Below are positions 38,090 through 50,988 of a stretch of DNA of 64,000 nucleotides, piece after piece. This DNA comes from Loxodes magnus. Its lineage: Eukaryota; Ciliophora; Karyorelictea; Loxodida; Loxodidae. The notes below the pieces were generated by a model. That model was given only the letters and a program-made list of their open reading frames with translations, ran no database searches and had not been told where the DNA came from. The DNA lies in assembly GCA_946699065.1 (NCBI GenBank), contig CAMPDV010000374.1, positions 124,001 through 188,000 of the forward strand. The letters are read 5' to 3'. A program made the translations under genes and the position numbers. Numbering within the stretch: the first letter of the stretch is position 1; each line of letters opens with the position of its first letter.

Positions 38090-38760
38090 CTTACATTCTA
38101 TTGTTTTAATAATATTAAATTTTGTACTTACCATCTATAGTTTTAAGAATAATAAATGTTTAATTACTTGCTATATTTTTAAGAATATTAAATATTTACT
38201 TATGTGCTATAATTTTTAGAATATTAAATTTTATACTTACTTCCTATATATTTAAGAATATTAAATGTTTCACTTACTTTCTATATTTTTAAGAATATTT
38301 AATGTTTACTTACATACTATATTTTTAAGAATATTAAATGTTTTACTTACTTCCTATATATTTAAGAATATTAAATGTTTCACTTACTTTCTATATTTTT
38401 AAGAATATTTAATGTTTACTTACATACTATATTTTTAAGAATATTAAATGTTTTACTTACTTCCTATATATTTAAGAATATTAAATGTTTCACTTACTTT
38501 CTATATTTTTAAGAATATTTAATGTTTACTTACATACTATATTTTTAAGAATATTAAATGTTTTACTTACTTCCTATATATTTAAGAATATTAAATGTTT
38601 CACTTACTTTCTATATTTTTAAGAATATTTAATGTTTACTTACATACTATATTTTTAAGAATATTAAATGTTTTACTTACTTCCTATGTATTTAAGAATA
38701 TTAAATGTTTCACTTTTTTGCTATATTTTTAAGAATTTTTAATGTTAAACTTACCTATAT
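38090..38760. repeat. 110-bp minisatellite made of about 37-bp subunits
   Basis: TTCCTATATA recurs at 38241, 38351, 38461, 38571 and, with one change, 38681, giving an exact 110-bp period over about five near-identical copies. Each period contains three diverged subunits of 36-37 bp built on TTTAAGAATATTAAATGTTT and ACTTAC. Degenerate subunits extend upstream to about 38090 and end near 38760. Near-identity of the central copies implies recent unequal exchange or slippage. Confidence 0.9.
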
Positions 38761-40386
38761 TAAAAATGAAAGTTTAGCAATGTGACATACTTCCTATAAT
38801 AAAATTATTTTCATTTACCATCTACACATTATTATTTTAAAATTTAGATCACTCCATCTCATTTAGAGCTTTTCCCCATCCACAATCTTATAATATTGTA
38901 TCGTCTTTTTGTGGCCTAACTCTTTTTTATTCTTAAAGATTTCCAATGACCATCAGTATAACTTAGTTTATTCTTATATCATTTATTTTATTTTTTCGAT
39001 AGTATTATCTTATTTGACTGTGAGATTCTCAGAATTATTTTACGGTGATACTATCAATATTTAGATTTCTTTATTTATGACCTTTGTTGATTAAGATTAG
39101 GAAACTTAGATATTTTAATTACTCTAGATTTTTTGATTTTATTAAGGTTATAAAGCTTAAATCTTCTAATTCAGAAAATAATAATATAACATATTAAAAA
39201 TATGTTTTCTTTCTAAAAAGCTTATAATTTTCTTAATAACAAGCAACTTATTTTAATAAAGAGAGTGTTAATAGTGGCAACAATATATGTATAGAATAAT
39301 AGAAAAGAAGAAAGTGTAATATAAAGTAAAATAATTTAGATATTATTAATTTTAAATTATAGTTCCAAAAATAAGATACATAATAAATATAATATTACTT
39401 TGTTATAAAAAGAGAAAGTAATCCAAATGTATTTATTATAACTAATCTAATATCTTTATAAATTAAAGAGAAATGTAATTTAAATTAATAACTAGTAAAG
39501 CTAAAAGGATAAAATTTTAAGTATTTTAATAGACATAATTAAACATATTAAAGCTTACTTTAATAATAAAACTAAATATTACTATTTAATAATTGTAAGA
39601 TAAATTAGTGATAAATCATTTCTAGTTAGTTTTAAATATTTACTTTCTACTACTTCTATTTATTACATTTATATTACCTATTTTTCAACATTATAAGTAA
39701 TAAATTATATTAGTTTATTATTTTAAGAAAGACCTTTATAAATAAAAAGTTTTAATGAAATAGTAGTAAGAAAGTGGGCAATTAAAAGAGTTTATCTTAC
39801 AAAGTCGAAATTTAAATGCTTTGCTTTAAATAGTTTGATGCTTTTTAATCTCTATTCAAGTTAGTTAATAAGTAACTTATTTTATTTAAATTTTTTAATT
39901 AGTAAAACGCTTAAAGAACTCATTTTTTGATTAAATGTAAGCGAAAAACAATAATTAATAACAGTAGCTTTAAAAAATGGTAATGCTTTATTTTTTATTT
40001 AAAAGGGTCTATAAAGAAATAAGAGTTTCTTATTAAAATTCTTGGATTAAAACTCAAATAAATTATACTTAACAAATACATATTAAATTTATTATAATAA
40101 GGATATAATTCTTCGTTATAAAACTTTTGATATAGTAGTTTATCTTTTTATTTAAAAGTAAAAAGATATAAAATAATTAAAAATATAAAAGTTTGTACAA
40201 TATTAGTTTTATATCTTGTCTTGTTTTAAGACAAAAATAGAATTTTTAAATAAATGTTTTAGAAATAAAATATTTATAAATATGTTTAATAAAGAAATAA
40301 TTTAATTGTTTAATTGTATTGAAATCAGTAAAATTGAATTAGTTATTTTAATTAAATGGTTATTAAATTAAGTTATAAAAATTAAA
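38761..40386. other. AT-rich region upstream of the WD40 gene
   Basis: No supported gene. A somewhat more mixed stretch at 38840-39130 has no clear reading on either strand. The last part must contain the WD40 gene's promoter and leader. Confidence 0.4.
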
Positions 40387-41451
40387 ATGGAGAAAAAAGA
40401 AAAACAATTTACTAAAAGTATTTTTTTAAGAAAACTCTTAAGAGCGAGAAACCACATCCTAGGGAAAGTATCTCTTCTCCATTTAAAGTATGAAATTCTG
40501 CCCAACTTATGCTACTAAAAACAAATAAATAAGATCAGTTATGACCAAAGTAAAGGTATTTCTTTAATATTTTTTAGACTAAATCATTACTGACTCTTCA
40601 TACGTTTACTCGGTAGCCATATCAAGTGACCTAAAATTAATTGTATCGGGTTCAGGAGATCCTGAAAATTCGATAAATATCTGAAATTTCTAGACAGGCA
40701 CCCTCCGAAGAACTATAACAGGACATACTTATGATGTTAACTCGATAATAATCTCCCCGGACTCTAGCTATATTGTATCAGCATCTGGTGACAACACCAT
40801 AAAGATTTGAAATTTCAAAAATGGTTCTCTCGTAAGAACTTTGTCGGGACATACTTCTGCAGTTTCATCGGTAGTAATCTCTCCTAACTCTAGCTATATC
40901 GTGTCGGGATCTAGAGATACAACTATAAAGATCTGAAATTTCCACACTGGTGCTCTCCAAAGAACTATAACGGGGCATACTCATTATGTTTTCTCGGTAG
41001 TAATCTCCCTTGACTCTAGATATGTTATATCAGGATCTGGAGATACAACTATAAAGATCTGGGATTTCTAGACTAGTCAGCTTGTGCGAACTCTATCAGG
41101 GAATTCAGGTTATGTTTGATCGGTAATAGTGTCTAAGGATAATAAGTATATAATATCTGGTTCTGGTAACAGTACTATTAATATATGGGACTTCTCTTCT
41201 GGTTAGTATATTCGTACTCTTTAAGATCACACGAGCACTGTACGTAGTATTCTGTAAAGTGTTGATTCAAGTGTTATATTTTCTGGATCTTACGATAAAA
41301 CAATCAAAATATGGAACTTTGATAAGGGTGAGTGTATATAGACTTTATAAGGGCATGTAGGATTAATAATTCTATAGCGTTGAGTATTGATAATAAATGG
41401 TTGGTATCGGGAGGAGACAATACGATTAGAAAGTGGAGGGTTTCGAGTTGA
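40387..41451 (+). CDS. WD40-repeat protein (about 7 blades)
   Basis: The ATG at 40387 begins a 55-residue basic leader, then a 22-nt intron (40556-40577), then about seven WD40 units. Each unit shows a GH near its start, SxD or SPN in the middle and IKIWNF or IWDF at its end. Tryptophan in the IKIW motif is encoded by TGA in three blades and by TGG in others, directly showing that TGA means W here. The last blade is out of frame by one base: at about 41363-41371 one A seems to be missing, after which the expected sequence continues to TGA at 41449-41451. That is either a sequence error or a very recent mutation, since everything else is intact. WD40 propellers are protein-binding scaffolds. 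The partner is unknown. Confidence 0.85.
40556..40577 (+). other. 22-nt GT-AG spliceosomal intron
   Basis: GTATTTCTTTAATATTTTTTAG is not multiple-of-three in length, and its removal joins the leader frame to the WD40 frame in phase 1. It is the clearest intron in the window. Confidence 0.75.
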
Positions 41452-42016
41452 GTAACTTATTATTTGACTTAATTAAATTTTACGATTAAAGATATAAGAT
41501 ATTGGTTATTCATTTAAATGAATGTTTAATGGTAATTATGTTTGTTGTTTTATGAAATGTTTTCATTATATTTATTTAATTTCTTAAAAGTTTTTATATT
41601 CTTAACTTAAAAAAAGTTGAGTAAATAAAAATAGGTTATAGGAAATTAGTGATAGTATGTGATTTAAAGTGGTTATGCTTAAAAATATTTTAAATATATC
41701 TTTTAGTAATCGTAGACAAATAATAAACTTAAGTTGTTTTTATTTCATAAAATTTTTATTGATTTATTTAATTATGGTTTTGTAAAAATTTCAAGTTAAG
41801 TTAAAGTTTTAATTTTTTTGTGAAGTAGTTAAAATATTATTTGTACATGCAAAGTTAGTGCATAGTTTTGATTGTTAATTGAAAAATTAAATTAAATGTT
41901 TTATTTTATTTTAAATTAAATTAAATTTATTAGTATTTATTATTATTTATTAGTATTTATTAGTATTTATAAAGTTAAAGTTAAAAAGTTAAAAAGCTTT
42001 GTTAAAGCCTTAGTAG
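41452..42016. other. AT-rich spacer with TTATTAGTAT microsatellite
   Basis: Spacer between the converging WD40 gene and zinc-knuckle gene. At about 41925-41977 a 10-bp unit (TTATTAGTAT) repeats three to four times. Nothing else was recognised. Confidence 0.5.
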
Positions 42017-42751
42017 TCAGCCATCTGACCTATTCTAACAGCTTGTCTCCATTAGTTTGTCTTGAATTTCTACTAGGCTTAGTTAGGCGGTAGCACTTCA
42101 TTAGCGCATCATCCTTTAATATTCTGAATAGTTTTCATCTTGCATGTAGCGTTCCTAATTATTTCTCCAAGGATTAAGATTTGAATTAAAGAATTTTTTC
42201 CTATAAATTTTTCCGCTTTATGTTGGATATATCCTAAATAGTTTTCTAAAAATATCTTATTTATTCTTTCTTTAAATTTCGCTTAGTTAGTAGCAGTATT
42301 TTCATTGGTGTTATTTATTGCACACGTAGCATTTTATTCTTCTTTTAAACTATTATTCATGTAACACTTATTTAATTTACATTTACTACTTATTTTAAAT
42401 AAACACTTACTGTTTATTTTAATTTGAGGTTTCATTTTCTATTTCCATAGGATCTGATTAATTCTGTTAAATCGAAAATGGCGTAACCTGAATTTATTAT
42501 TAAATTTAAAGAATTCTTTGTTCCAGTTTGTCTTCTATTTCTTATGATTATTAATATTGTTTCTCAAGTAAAGACGTTATTAGTTTTTTTAATTTTTCTA
42601 CTTTATCAGTGAGGTATCTATTTTTAAACATAAACTCTTTTAATGACTTAGATAATATTTCTATTTGAGTTTGTGTTGGAAGTTTTTTTAGTTCTGGATT
42701 TCCAAGTGGTTAATGTTCGTCATATCAATCATACTTCTCACTTTCACTCAT
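42017..42751 (-). CDS. Zinc-knuckle protein, Gag-like
   Basis: A single 245-codon frame from ATG (42749-42751) to TGA (42017-42019). The first 80 residues are charged with a coiled-coil segment and the middle is Q/N-rich. At about residue 140 there is one zinc knuckle, CYVCNKQHQWKYC, with C-x2-C-x3-H-x4-C spacing, one residue shorter than the canonical CCHC. A basic, tryptophan-containing C-terminus follows. An N-terminal coiled coil plus a single knuckle is typical of retroelement Gag or ORF1 proteins, but also of some cellular RNA-binding proteins. No reverse transcriptase follows it. A second knuckle gene lies at 55124-56734. Confidence 0.65.
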
Positions 42752-43027
42752 TGTAATTATTTCGTTTTTTTATTTTTAGAGAATTTTCCTGTTTAAATGT
42801 TTTGTTCAAAGTTCTGTTATTTCTTAGAAGCCATTTTTTTTTATGTAAATAAAAGCTTAGAATGAAATATATCGTATATTTAAAGGTTTAATGTATCTTG
42901 TTAGTTTATTAAGATAAATAAATAAGAAGTATTATACAGAATTAGGCTATCTTTAATTAAAGATACTGAGTCTAGTAATCTTAATAATTTATTAATTTAA
43001 CTAGTAATGCTCCAATATATTAAATAA

Positions 43028-43159
43028 TCAATTAAATACTTTAATTAATTTATTAACTCTGAGGCTAATAATTTAAAGTTGCTTTTTGGTCAGTTTGATC
43101 TTGCTTTCTTCTCTAATCATTTCAATTTACTGCTCATTGATAAGTAATTCCTCGCTCAT
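43028..43159 (-). CDS. Short hypothetical ORF (43 aa)
   Basis: ATG at 43157-43159 to TGA at 43028-43030, encoding a charged helix (starts MSEELLINEQQ). It sits between the zinc-knuckle gene and the NTPase gene on the same strand. It may continue if the TGA is read as tryptophan. Low certainty. Confidence 0.25.
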
Positions 43160-43610
43160 ACACTTAGTTTGTCTTTCTTTAACATAATTTTTTTAAGAAG
43201 ATAAACTGAAAGAAATTGAACCAACAACTTAACTATCTTAATTGATTCATGTAAAAGCAGCAACTTTGAAGGTAAATCTACTTCCTAGCATCAACATTAT
43301 AAATCTTCTAAAAAAGAATAATATGAAGTTGTTTATTTTCTTTTATGAAAAGCTTTAAAATAAATCTATCAAATGCTTTTCGTTTTAAGCTCCAGATTCT
43401 ACTTATTAGGTAAGTAAATGATATACATGTTCCTTAATCCTTAAATCTTATAGTTTAGATTGATAATCTTTTTGCTTTTTTCTTCCCTTTTAAAGAAAGT
43501 TGCTTAGTATCTTTATATTGCTAGATACAACTTCTCATTGTATCATAGCTCTTAGACTAAACTTGTGATATATAAAATTGAAATCAGGCAGGTTAAATTT
43601 TTTATACTAG

Positions 43611-46020
43611 TCAGCTTTACTTGGTAGTTATATTCAGCATGTTAAAAGCAATAGGAGATCGATTTTCTTGCGTTGATGGGACATTCCTATAGTTTTTTCT
43701 TTTCTTAATTCCTTTAGCTCAAACTATTCTTTCATAGTAATAATTCTTCTAAACCTCTAATGGTTTTATCGGATAATCTTTAAATTATATTTAACTTCTT
43801 TTCAAATCTACCAGTTTATATCCAATGAGATCTGGATTAAAAGCTAACCGTCAATTTCGTTTCTATCTTTGAAGATGTTACTTTATTTTAAAGATAAAGT
43901 TTCATACTGGGAATGTTTTGTTTTTGGTATTTAATCTTTTTCTGTTTCTTTGATTTTTATCTAGGTATCAGGTTTAATATTATATATATCAAAATATAGC
44001 GAATAAACTTCCAAAGCTTGATTAATCCTCTATATATTTTATTTTTCTGTTTATCAAGCATTTCTAACTACAAACATATCGCAATTCTAGCAATGAAGTT
44101 AAGTAAAATCAGACAGCAATTTAATGTTCTCCGCAGCCTTCATCAAAGAATTCAAAATTTTTAGCAATCCTTAGAGAAATTAACATCACTAATAAGAATC
44201 TCTCGTTTGGAAGTATTTGAGGCTTTCAAATATTTCTTAGATGAATTCATAGACACAACCAGGCAAGCAACTAATGACAAATATGAGATTATTCGAAACT
44301 TAGCTTTATCTTAATTCTAAGCACATTCTTAGTGTCTATTATTTGCTTCATTCAACATTCTCTACTTTTTACTAAAATTTTGTCTATAGAAATTGATATC
44401 TGACTCTGTCTTTTAGAGCACTGTTTCTTATTAAGATAGAATTAACTTTTTATCTTGCAGACTTTTCAATTATAGTTCCTTTATCACTATACTAAGATCT
44501 GAGAAATTCCAATCAACGACTTCAAGTAAGTTTTTAAGCTTCCCATATTACTAATCTAGACTAAGCTTTTATTATATCTCACTATCTTGAGTCTACTCAA
44601 CTGGTTGCTATTCAAACTTAGTAACCTAATTAAACCTCACTCACTATAACTACAAATAATGCTAAACCTTAACATACTTAAAAGAAGTAAAATCTTCTTA
44701 TATTAATAGCAATTTATTTTAACCTAAATAGTCAAATAATTAGATATTACAGTAGCAAGGATATAAGATTAGCAATCTAGCTTTAATTAACTAATCACTA
44801 TATCCTAATTTTAATAGCCTAGCATTAATATATTACAGTTAATAAGACTATTAGCAACCCTTTATTTTAACAAACCAGCTTATTAGTATTATATATTTAG
44901 TAGCTTTAATTTAAAGACTATAAGAGATATAGTCTAGGATATACATAAAAGTAATAGAAAGGCTATAATATATATAGAGTAAGGATTTTATATCCCTTCT
45001 TAGATACAAATAGTAGCTTTTATAGAAGACATTAAAGAGGTAGACTAGAATATTAATTTTTATATAGATTCATTTTTAAGATTAAATATTTAAAAGTACA
45101 AGAAAGATATGAATGTCTAAAAGTACGCTATGCATAATCTAACTTACTTTATGATATCATTTATCTTATCTGATATTTTGGAAGCATATACAATCATCTT
45201 TCGCTTCAAAAGTTATTTAATCAAACTCCATTCAAATTTACTTTACTTAATGTATTGCTGACAATAGATCTTAGATTATCTATCAATGCGTTTATTAACG
45301 AATGAATCTCTGTTAATTTCTAGTTTTTCAGCAATCATATGAACGAATAAAATTCTTAATTTATTACCTTATTTCTTATCGTAAGCAAATTATTATATTT
45401 ATTCAATTAAAGCGTAACAATCCAACTATTAAATCTGAACAATCTTTAACTGTTTTAAATCAATATAATACATTTCATTTATAGATAATATTCATCCTAA
45501 GGCACCAACATATATTATATTGTAATTTCCGATTGGTATCTATTTATTAACAATTTCTTTTAATCTTATGTCTATAAATTTTCAAATATATGATGCTAGC
45601 TTATTTATTTAGTCTACTATTAACAATCTACCTCATTTTAATTATTTTCACTCTTTCTTTATTTTTTATTTTGAAAGAGCTAATCTTTACTAAAAGCTGG
45701 TAAATTATGCAATTAATAAGGTGTTAGTATGTTTAAGAATTTAGCCAATTTCTTGTAAATTCCAGGATTTACTTAATTAGTATTATCATATTGTTAAATG
45801 TTTTTAATAGTTTAAATTTTCCTATTCCAGTTGATCCTAATGGAAAAAGTATGTATTATATATTTTGCTTTGAAAAATTAAATAAATTAAATTGCTAACT
45901 TTTAATTTATTTATAGTTGAATATCTATAATTTCTAATATTTTAAGTTTAACTTTATTTTTTTAATTCTTTGCTACTACTCTCAATTAAATGATTCGAAG
46001 TAAAGTTTGTTTTGAGTCAT
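43611..46020 (-). CDS. P-loop NTPase with long C-terminal region
   Basis: The ATG at 46018-46020 opens a frame containing a Walker A motif LGSTGIGKF (about 45820-45846). Some 45-70 residues later comes a Walker B motif GRLLIVDQINKL (45597-45632), then a hydrophobic strand IIYVGAL and a helical region. From Walker B to TGA at 43611-43613 (2 kb) the register is constant. Between the two motifs the register changes; a GT-AG intron at 45697-45772 (76 nt) would restore it. The order resembles AAA/ORC or STAND-type ATPases, but I cannot choose. The residue after the P-loop lysine is phenylalanine where Ser/Thr normally binds magnesium, and Walker B ends DQ instead of DE or DD, so ATP hydrolysis may be lost. 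The C-terminal 500 residues are unassigned. Confidence 0.6.
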
Positions 46021-49000
46021 ATGCACAAAATATCGTAATTTATCTTCAAAAAGTAATGCTTATTATTTATATCTTTCAAATTAATAAATATTATTAGATA
46101 TTAGATTATATTAATTTTTATTAAATTTAGGTTTTCGTTATTTATCTTTACTTAGTTTTACATTTAATGAGAACATTTGCAAATTATTCTACTTTCCAAA
46201 CTTCTCAGTATTTCTAAAATTTTGTATTTCTAAAAAAAGGATTAATTCAAATATATTTTAATTTACTATTCTACGTTATAAGAGTTTTAATAAATATCTA
46301 TTTACAAAATCCCTTACAATCCATTATTTTTAGCTTTACTTTTTGCTATGTTTTTGGCTTTATACTTTAGCACATTATTAATATCTAATACAAGCTAAGC
46401 ATCCTAATTGGCTATTCATAATTGTAGTTAAGGTTTCATGAATGGCATTATAAATTTATCATTCCGTCAGGATTTTATAATTGACTTTTAATAAAAAAGT
46501 CAATTTCTTATATCTTAACATATAATCTTAATTTGCAGTTTAGTTCTTTTGCTATTTTATCGACTTTCCTTTTTAATTTGTTGGTTTATTTAATTTTTAT
46601 TTAATGTTAGCTGCATTAGTGTAAAATGATATTAATTATAATTCTAATTTGTTTGATTAATTTAATTTTTTGACACCAATAATGATGTTTTATTTTAGCT
46701 AAAATTAAAGTATTGTTCTCTAATGTTGCTGTTTATACTTATATATAATGAATATGATTAATGATATAAAATGTATTATGTAATATATGCTTCATACTTA
46801 TAATTCAAATCTAAATTAATCTTCATTATAATTTAGTGAAGAGAAAGTTCCCTATAATTCTCTATTAAAGTAACTAGTTTTGCTGGTGTACTAACTGCTA
46901 CTTAATTTATTACATATCCCTTTTTACATAATCTAGATATTTTTAAACTAAATAACTTAAATAAAATAAATCTCATTTACTAAAGCTAAAATTAATAGAA
47001 TAGCTTCTATAATTTATTACTTTTAAACTATTATTAAATTACAATACTTTAAAACCTTAAACTTTGCTAGATAAGAAAGGAAATAACCTATTAAGGATAT
47101 AATAGATTAGATATAAGGATTAATTTTTAATTTATTGCCAAATAAATTTAATTCGAAAAGATAATTGCCAATCTCATTAGTATCCACAGTACAATAAATA
47201 TTCCATTATAAGTTTTGCTTTAAGTTACTATATTAGCTTTGAGTAAGTTTCATTAAAGCATAAAGTAAACATAGCTACAGACCTCAAGAAAATCATATTA
47301 AGAATCTCTCTTAGAGCACATAATAATACTCCTACAGACTTTTTATTTTATACTTAAGCACTTTTTTTAATTTTCTTTGTAATTGAATATTCTTTTTAAT
47401 AATCTAAGTTATAATGAAACTTAGAGCTATTGAAATCCTTAATACTTTTAACTAAATAATTTTAGAATGCTGTTACAAATGTTAAATGATATAGGAATTA
47501 AAAATATAAATAGTATTTAGTTTATAAAAGGATATAATAATTAAAATTAATGTTAAATAGATTATAATAAGTAACTGTATGATATAATTATAATACTTGT
47601 AGTTATTATTAGTAAACCATATAATTATACTCAATCTATCATACTTTTCATTTATTTTCTATTACCATTAATCTTACATAAGTTGAACCAATATAATAAT
47701 AAGCCAGGCTTAAATTAAGGCATCAAGAATAACTTTTTGGGACTAGATAATTAGTTCTAAATAGGAAATTATCAAAGCAATATATACTAAAGTCTATAAA
47801 ATTAATTTAACACTTTATAAAGTAAGCTATTAACATTAGAGTTTATAATATCTTAGGTAAAATAATTATAAAAAAGAGAAATAATAGTATTCTCATATAT
47901 TCACTTAATTATCCTAATAATAAACCATGTAATATAATATTTTACTTAAAAACCATATAGTTAAAATAGATACCTTAAGAGGATTAAGATTTATCAAATA
48001 ATAAATAATTATAATTTAACTTTAAGATATTCAAGCATAGTTATATCAACAATCAGTCCTTTAATTAAAATAATTTATTCATTTGATAAATCTTTCAGCT
48101 ACTTAGCGAATTATCTTAGTTATAATAACCCTTCTTAAATTTTTAAGGCTTTTTCATCCTTATGATCTCTAAATAAGAAACTTCAGTAGTACATTCATTT
48201 TTCTCTTTATTTTTAAATTATAGAAACAATTTTTCCTTTCTAACTTGATATCAAATTAAAACTTAATTATTGCCTTTAATTTTCAATTGTTTTTTCCGGA
48301 TATTTCAAAGATTTCAAATAAAACACTTAATTGGTTTAAGTTTTTCGATTTTCAATTATCTAGATAACCCTTTCAAAACATTCTAAATTTTTACTTGTTT
48401 TGAAGTAATTTATAAGCAATCTCCTTCTTTATGAGTTTTTATATTCTTATTTTTTATACATAAATGAGAATCAATGTATGATACTTTACTATGCTAAGAG
48501 AACTATATAAATGACATATTATTAATTTATGAGCATTTGAAACATTTTTCTAACTTCGATACTATTATTAAGTTTCATATCTAAAACTTAGCAAGATTAT
48601 TTATTTACTATAACTTATCAGTAATTGTTAATTTTTCAAATTAAGCGTTTATTTTGATGTTAAAATATGTTTAATTTTGATTTAATTTAATCTTAAATAA
48701 AAGTATGGTATCACTTTATTAATTTATTGATCATATTTAAGTTTACCAAATGTTTATTCTTATGCTCATAATAGCTATTTTTCCTATAGTAAATAATAAT
48801 TTTATTAGGAAAAGTTTAATGTTTTATCTATTAATATTCTATTATCTAGAATATCTTTGCTATGTTTAAATTACTTACTCTAAATTTATAATTTTTATTA
48901 CAGCTATAGTTTAGCATACATGTTTATTAGGATGAATAAAAGAGTTAACTTTAGAACATTTCCTAATTTTGATATCTTATTAATCTTAATAAATATCAAA

Positions 49001-49231
49001 GATAGATAGTATAATTTTATTTTTTCTAGCATTCATTTGTTTCAATATTTGGAAAAATATAGATAAAAAATCAATTTTTAATAGTTATATTTATGACTTT
49101 AAATAGAAATTTTATTAGTAAAATGTTTTTAGACTAAAATAATTTAAGTAGCAATGGATTTAAATATTAAAATTGTAGCCTTTATATTTATTAATTTATA
49201 ACCTTACATTAATCAAATATTTTAAAAATAA
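46021..49231. other. 3.2 kb of unresolved AT-rich sequence
   Basis: I could not find a frame with convincing composition on either strand, nor RNA genes. The first 300 nt should contain the NTPase gene promoter. A diverged gene could be hidden here because no stop codons delimit frames. Confidence 0.35.
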
Positions 49232-49718
49232 TCTTCATTTCCACACATTGCTTTTGTCAACCAGACAAATCCTTCATACAAACCATCACCATTTATTGCA
49301 CATAATCCTGGAATATGTAATTTTCATTATTGCATTCAATTGTAATTTTTCCTTTAACTCTTCAATATCCATTGCATTAGTGTAGTCTTATTTATTTGTA
49401 AATACTAAAATGCAAGTGTTTCTTAATTCATCTTCTTTTAATATTTTAAATAATTCTTCTTTAGCATTTTCCTTTCTCTATCATTAGAATCTACTACAAA
49501 AATTAATCCATTTGTTAATATATTAAAGCATCTATTCTATCAGCTCCACCTACATCTCATTATTATATTTTTATATTCGACTGTTTCAAATTAAACCCTA
49601 TTATTGGAATATTGGCTTTTACTTCACCTAATTTCAGATTATATAAAATTGTAGTTTAATGAGCTGCATCTAAGCCTATGATATTTTCTATTCTATCTTC
49701 CCAATTAATCTTTTCCAT
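49232..49718 (-). pseudogene. Second ARF-family GTPase pseudogene
   Basis: On the minus strand GLDAAHQTTILYNLKLGEV (P-loop to helix 1) is followed by NIPIIGFN and DVGGADRI (switch regions), then a displaced SNDRE block and [15 protein letters not shown] at the end. The P-loop lysine codon region reads HQ instead of GK, which should abolish GTP binding. The switch 1 threonine is lost, and at least three frame breaks occur between the switch 1 region and the NKxD region (about 49560-49400). It differs from the plus-strand copy at 31266-31748 in its lesions, so the two decayed independently. Confidence 0.85.
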
Positions 49719-50343
49719 ATCTTACCAAAAGATTATCCCATTTTAGACATTTTGTATATATAAATCTTTGTATCACCTTTTGGGCTTTAATTTATGATTT
49801 GACTAGATCTTTTTGCTTAGATATTTATTTGATTATGATACTATCAGTTAAATTAGTAAAATCTGACATGATTCTCAGTAATTTTCTATTTAAATAAATG
49901 AAGCTAATATTTGTTGTTAACCTAAATAAGTTTATTTAAGTCTTTATTTTTCTGATTTAATATAAACTGCCTTTGAAATTTATAATTAAATAGAAAATAT
50001 TTTTTAATCTATTCCGTTTTAAATAGATTGAGAAAGATTTTGTTTAAAAATATATAAGATAAAGATAAGATAATTAAAGTGATATCATCATTATTAATTA
50101 AAATCATTTTAAAATATACTAATAGTTTTCACATTTTAAGGTACAAAAATAATCTTTTTAATTGATTAACTCAGAAAATTAGAAATATTTTTAGATTCAT
50201 TTTATAATTATTTTAGTGATGTTTTTGGATATCAAAATTAAATAATATTCATAGTCAGATATTAACAAAACTATCCCATTTAAGCAAATCATCCTACTTT
50301 TTTTACAACCATATATATTTTACTATTCTTTACTTAATCAAAA
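49719..50343. other. AT-rich spacer
   Basis: About 0.6 kb with no supported feature. Confidence 0.4.
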
Positions 50344-50643
50344 ATGCCATCAGTAACATTTAGATCTTAATATATCAATCAAATTTCGGAGATTGCTAGT
50401 TGGATTCGAGATCTTTAAGAGAAAGTATCTCAGTGCCTATCTGCAAAGCTTAAATCTTATGATATGAAGTATTTAGTCCCTGATTGTAGAAAATAATCAG
50501 CAGAATATCACTGTTATGTACATTGACACTCACTTAAGAATAAACAGAAAGTGAAGTTATGCTGCTTTAAATACTCAAAGTTAACCATTATTTTCATTAT
50601 AGATTTATTAAAAAAAATATTTTAGTTTTAATAAATTAATTGA
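50344..50643 (+). CDS. Small cysteine-containing protein (99 aa)
   Basis: ATG at 50344 to TGA at 50641-50643 in one frame. The first 65 residues are mixed and soluble-looking (starts MPSVTFRSQYINQ), with Cys and His clustered between residues 50 and 80 (DCRK, YHCYVHWH, LCC), perhaps a metal site. The last 20 residues are hydrophobic. No family was recognised. Confidence 0.4.
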
Positions 50644-50988
50644 AAAGATTAATTAAAATTAGAATACCATATAAGCTTAAATTATATTTAAACTACATAC
50701 CTTTAACTTTGCTAATTATCGGAATTATTTCCTTTAATGACAAAATTTTTTTTAAATATTATGAAGAGTTCTTCATTATTCTTTCCTCCTTATTTTTAAC
50801 TCTTCTTTTACGCCTTTTTAATTATAAACCTCTCAATTTCTCTTAATATACATATTTGGAGAAGTAATTTGTATAATTCTAAATATTACAGTTAGTTCAT
50901 ATAATGTCTGTAATATAGTATTAGATATGTAAAAATAGTGGAAATGCAATAGTCTAATATTAGAATATTATATGCATTTTTATTATGT

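Noticed and set aside
38090-38760. CRISPR array
   Set aside because: Repeats are contiguous with no unique spacers, and the genome is eukaryotic.
43500-45700. Plus-strand reading as a multipass membrane protein with several hydrophobic helices
   Set aside because: It is the antisense of an A/K-rich minus-strand gene that has an ATG, a Walker A and B pair, constant register and a TGA stop; T-rich antisense DNA always reads as hydrophobic when no stops exist.
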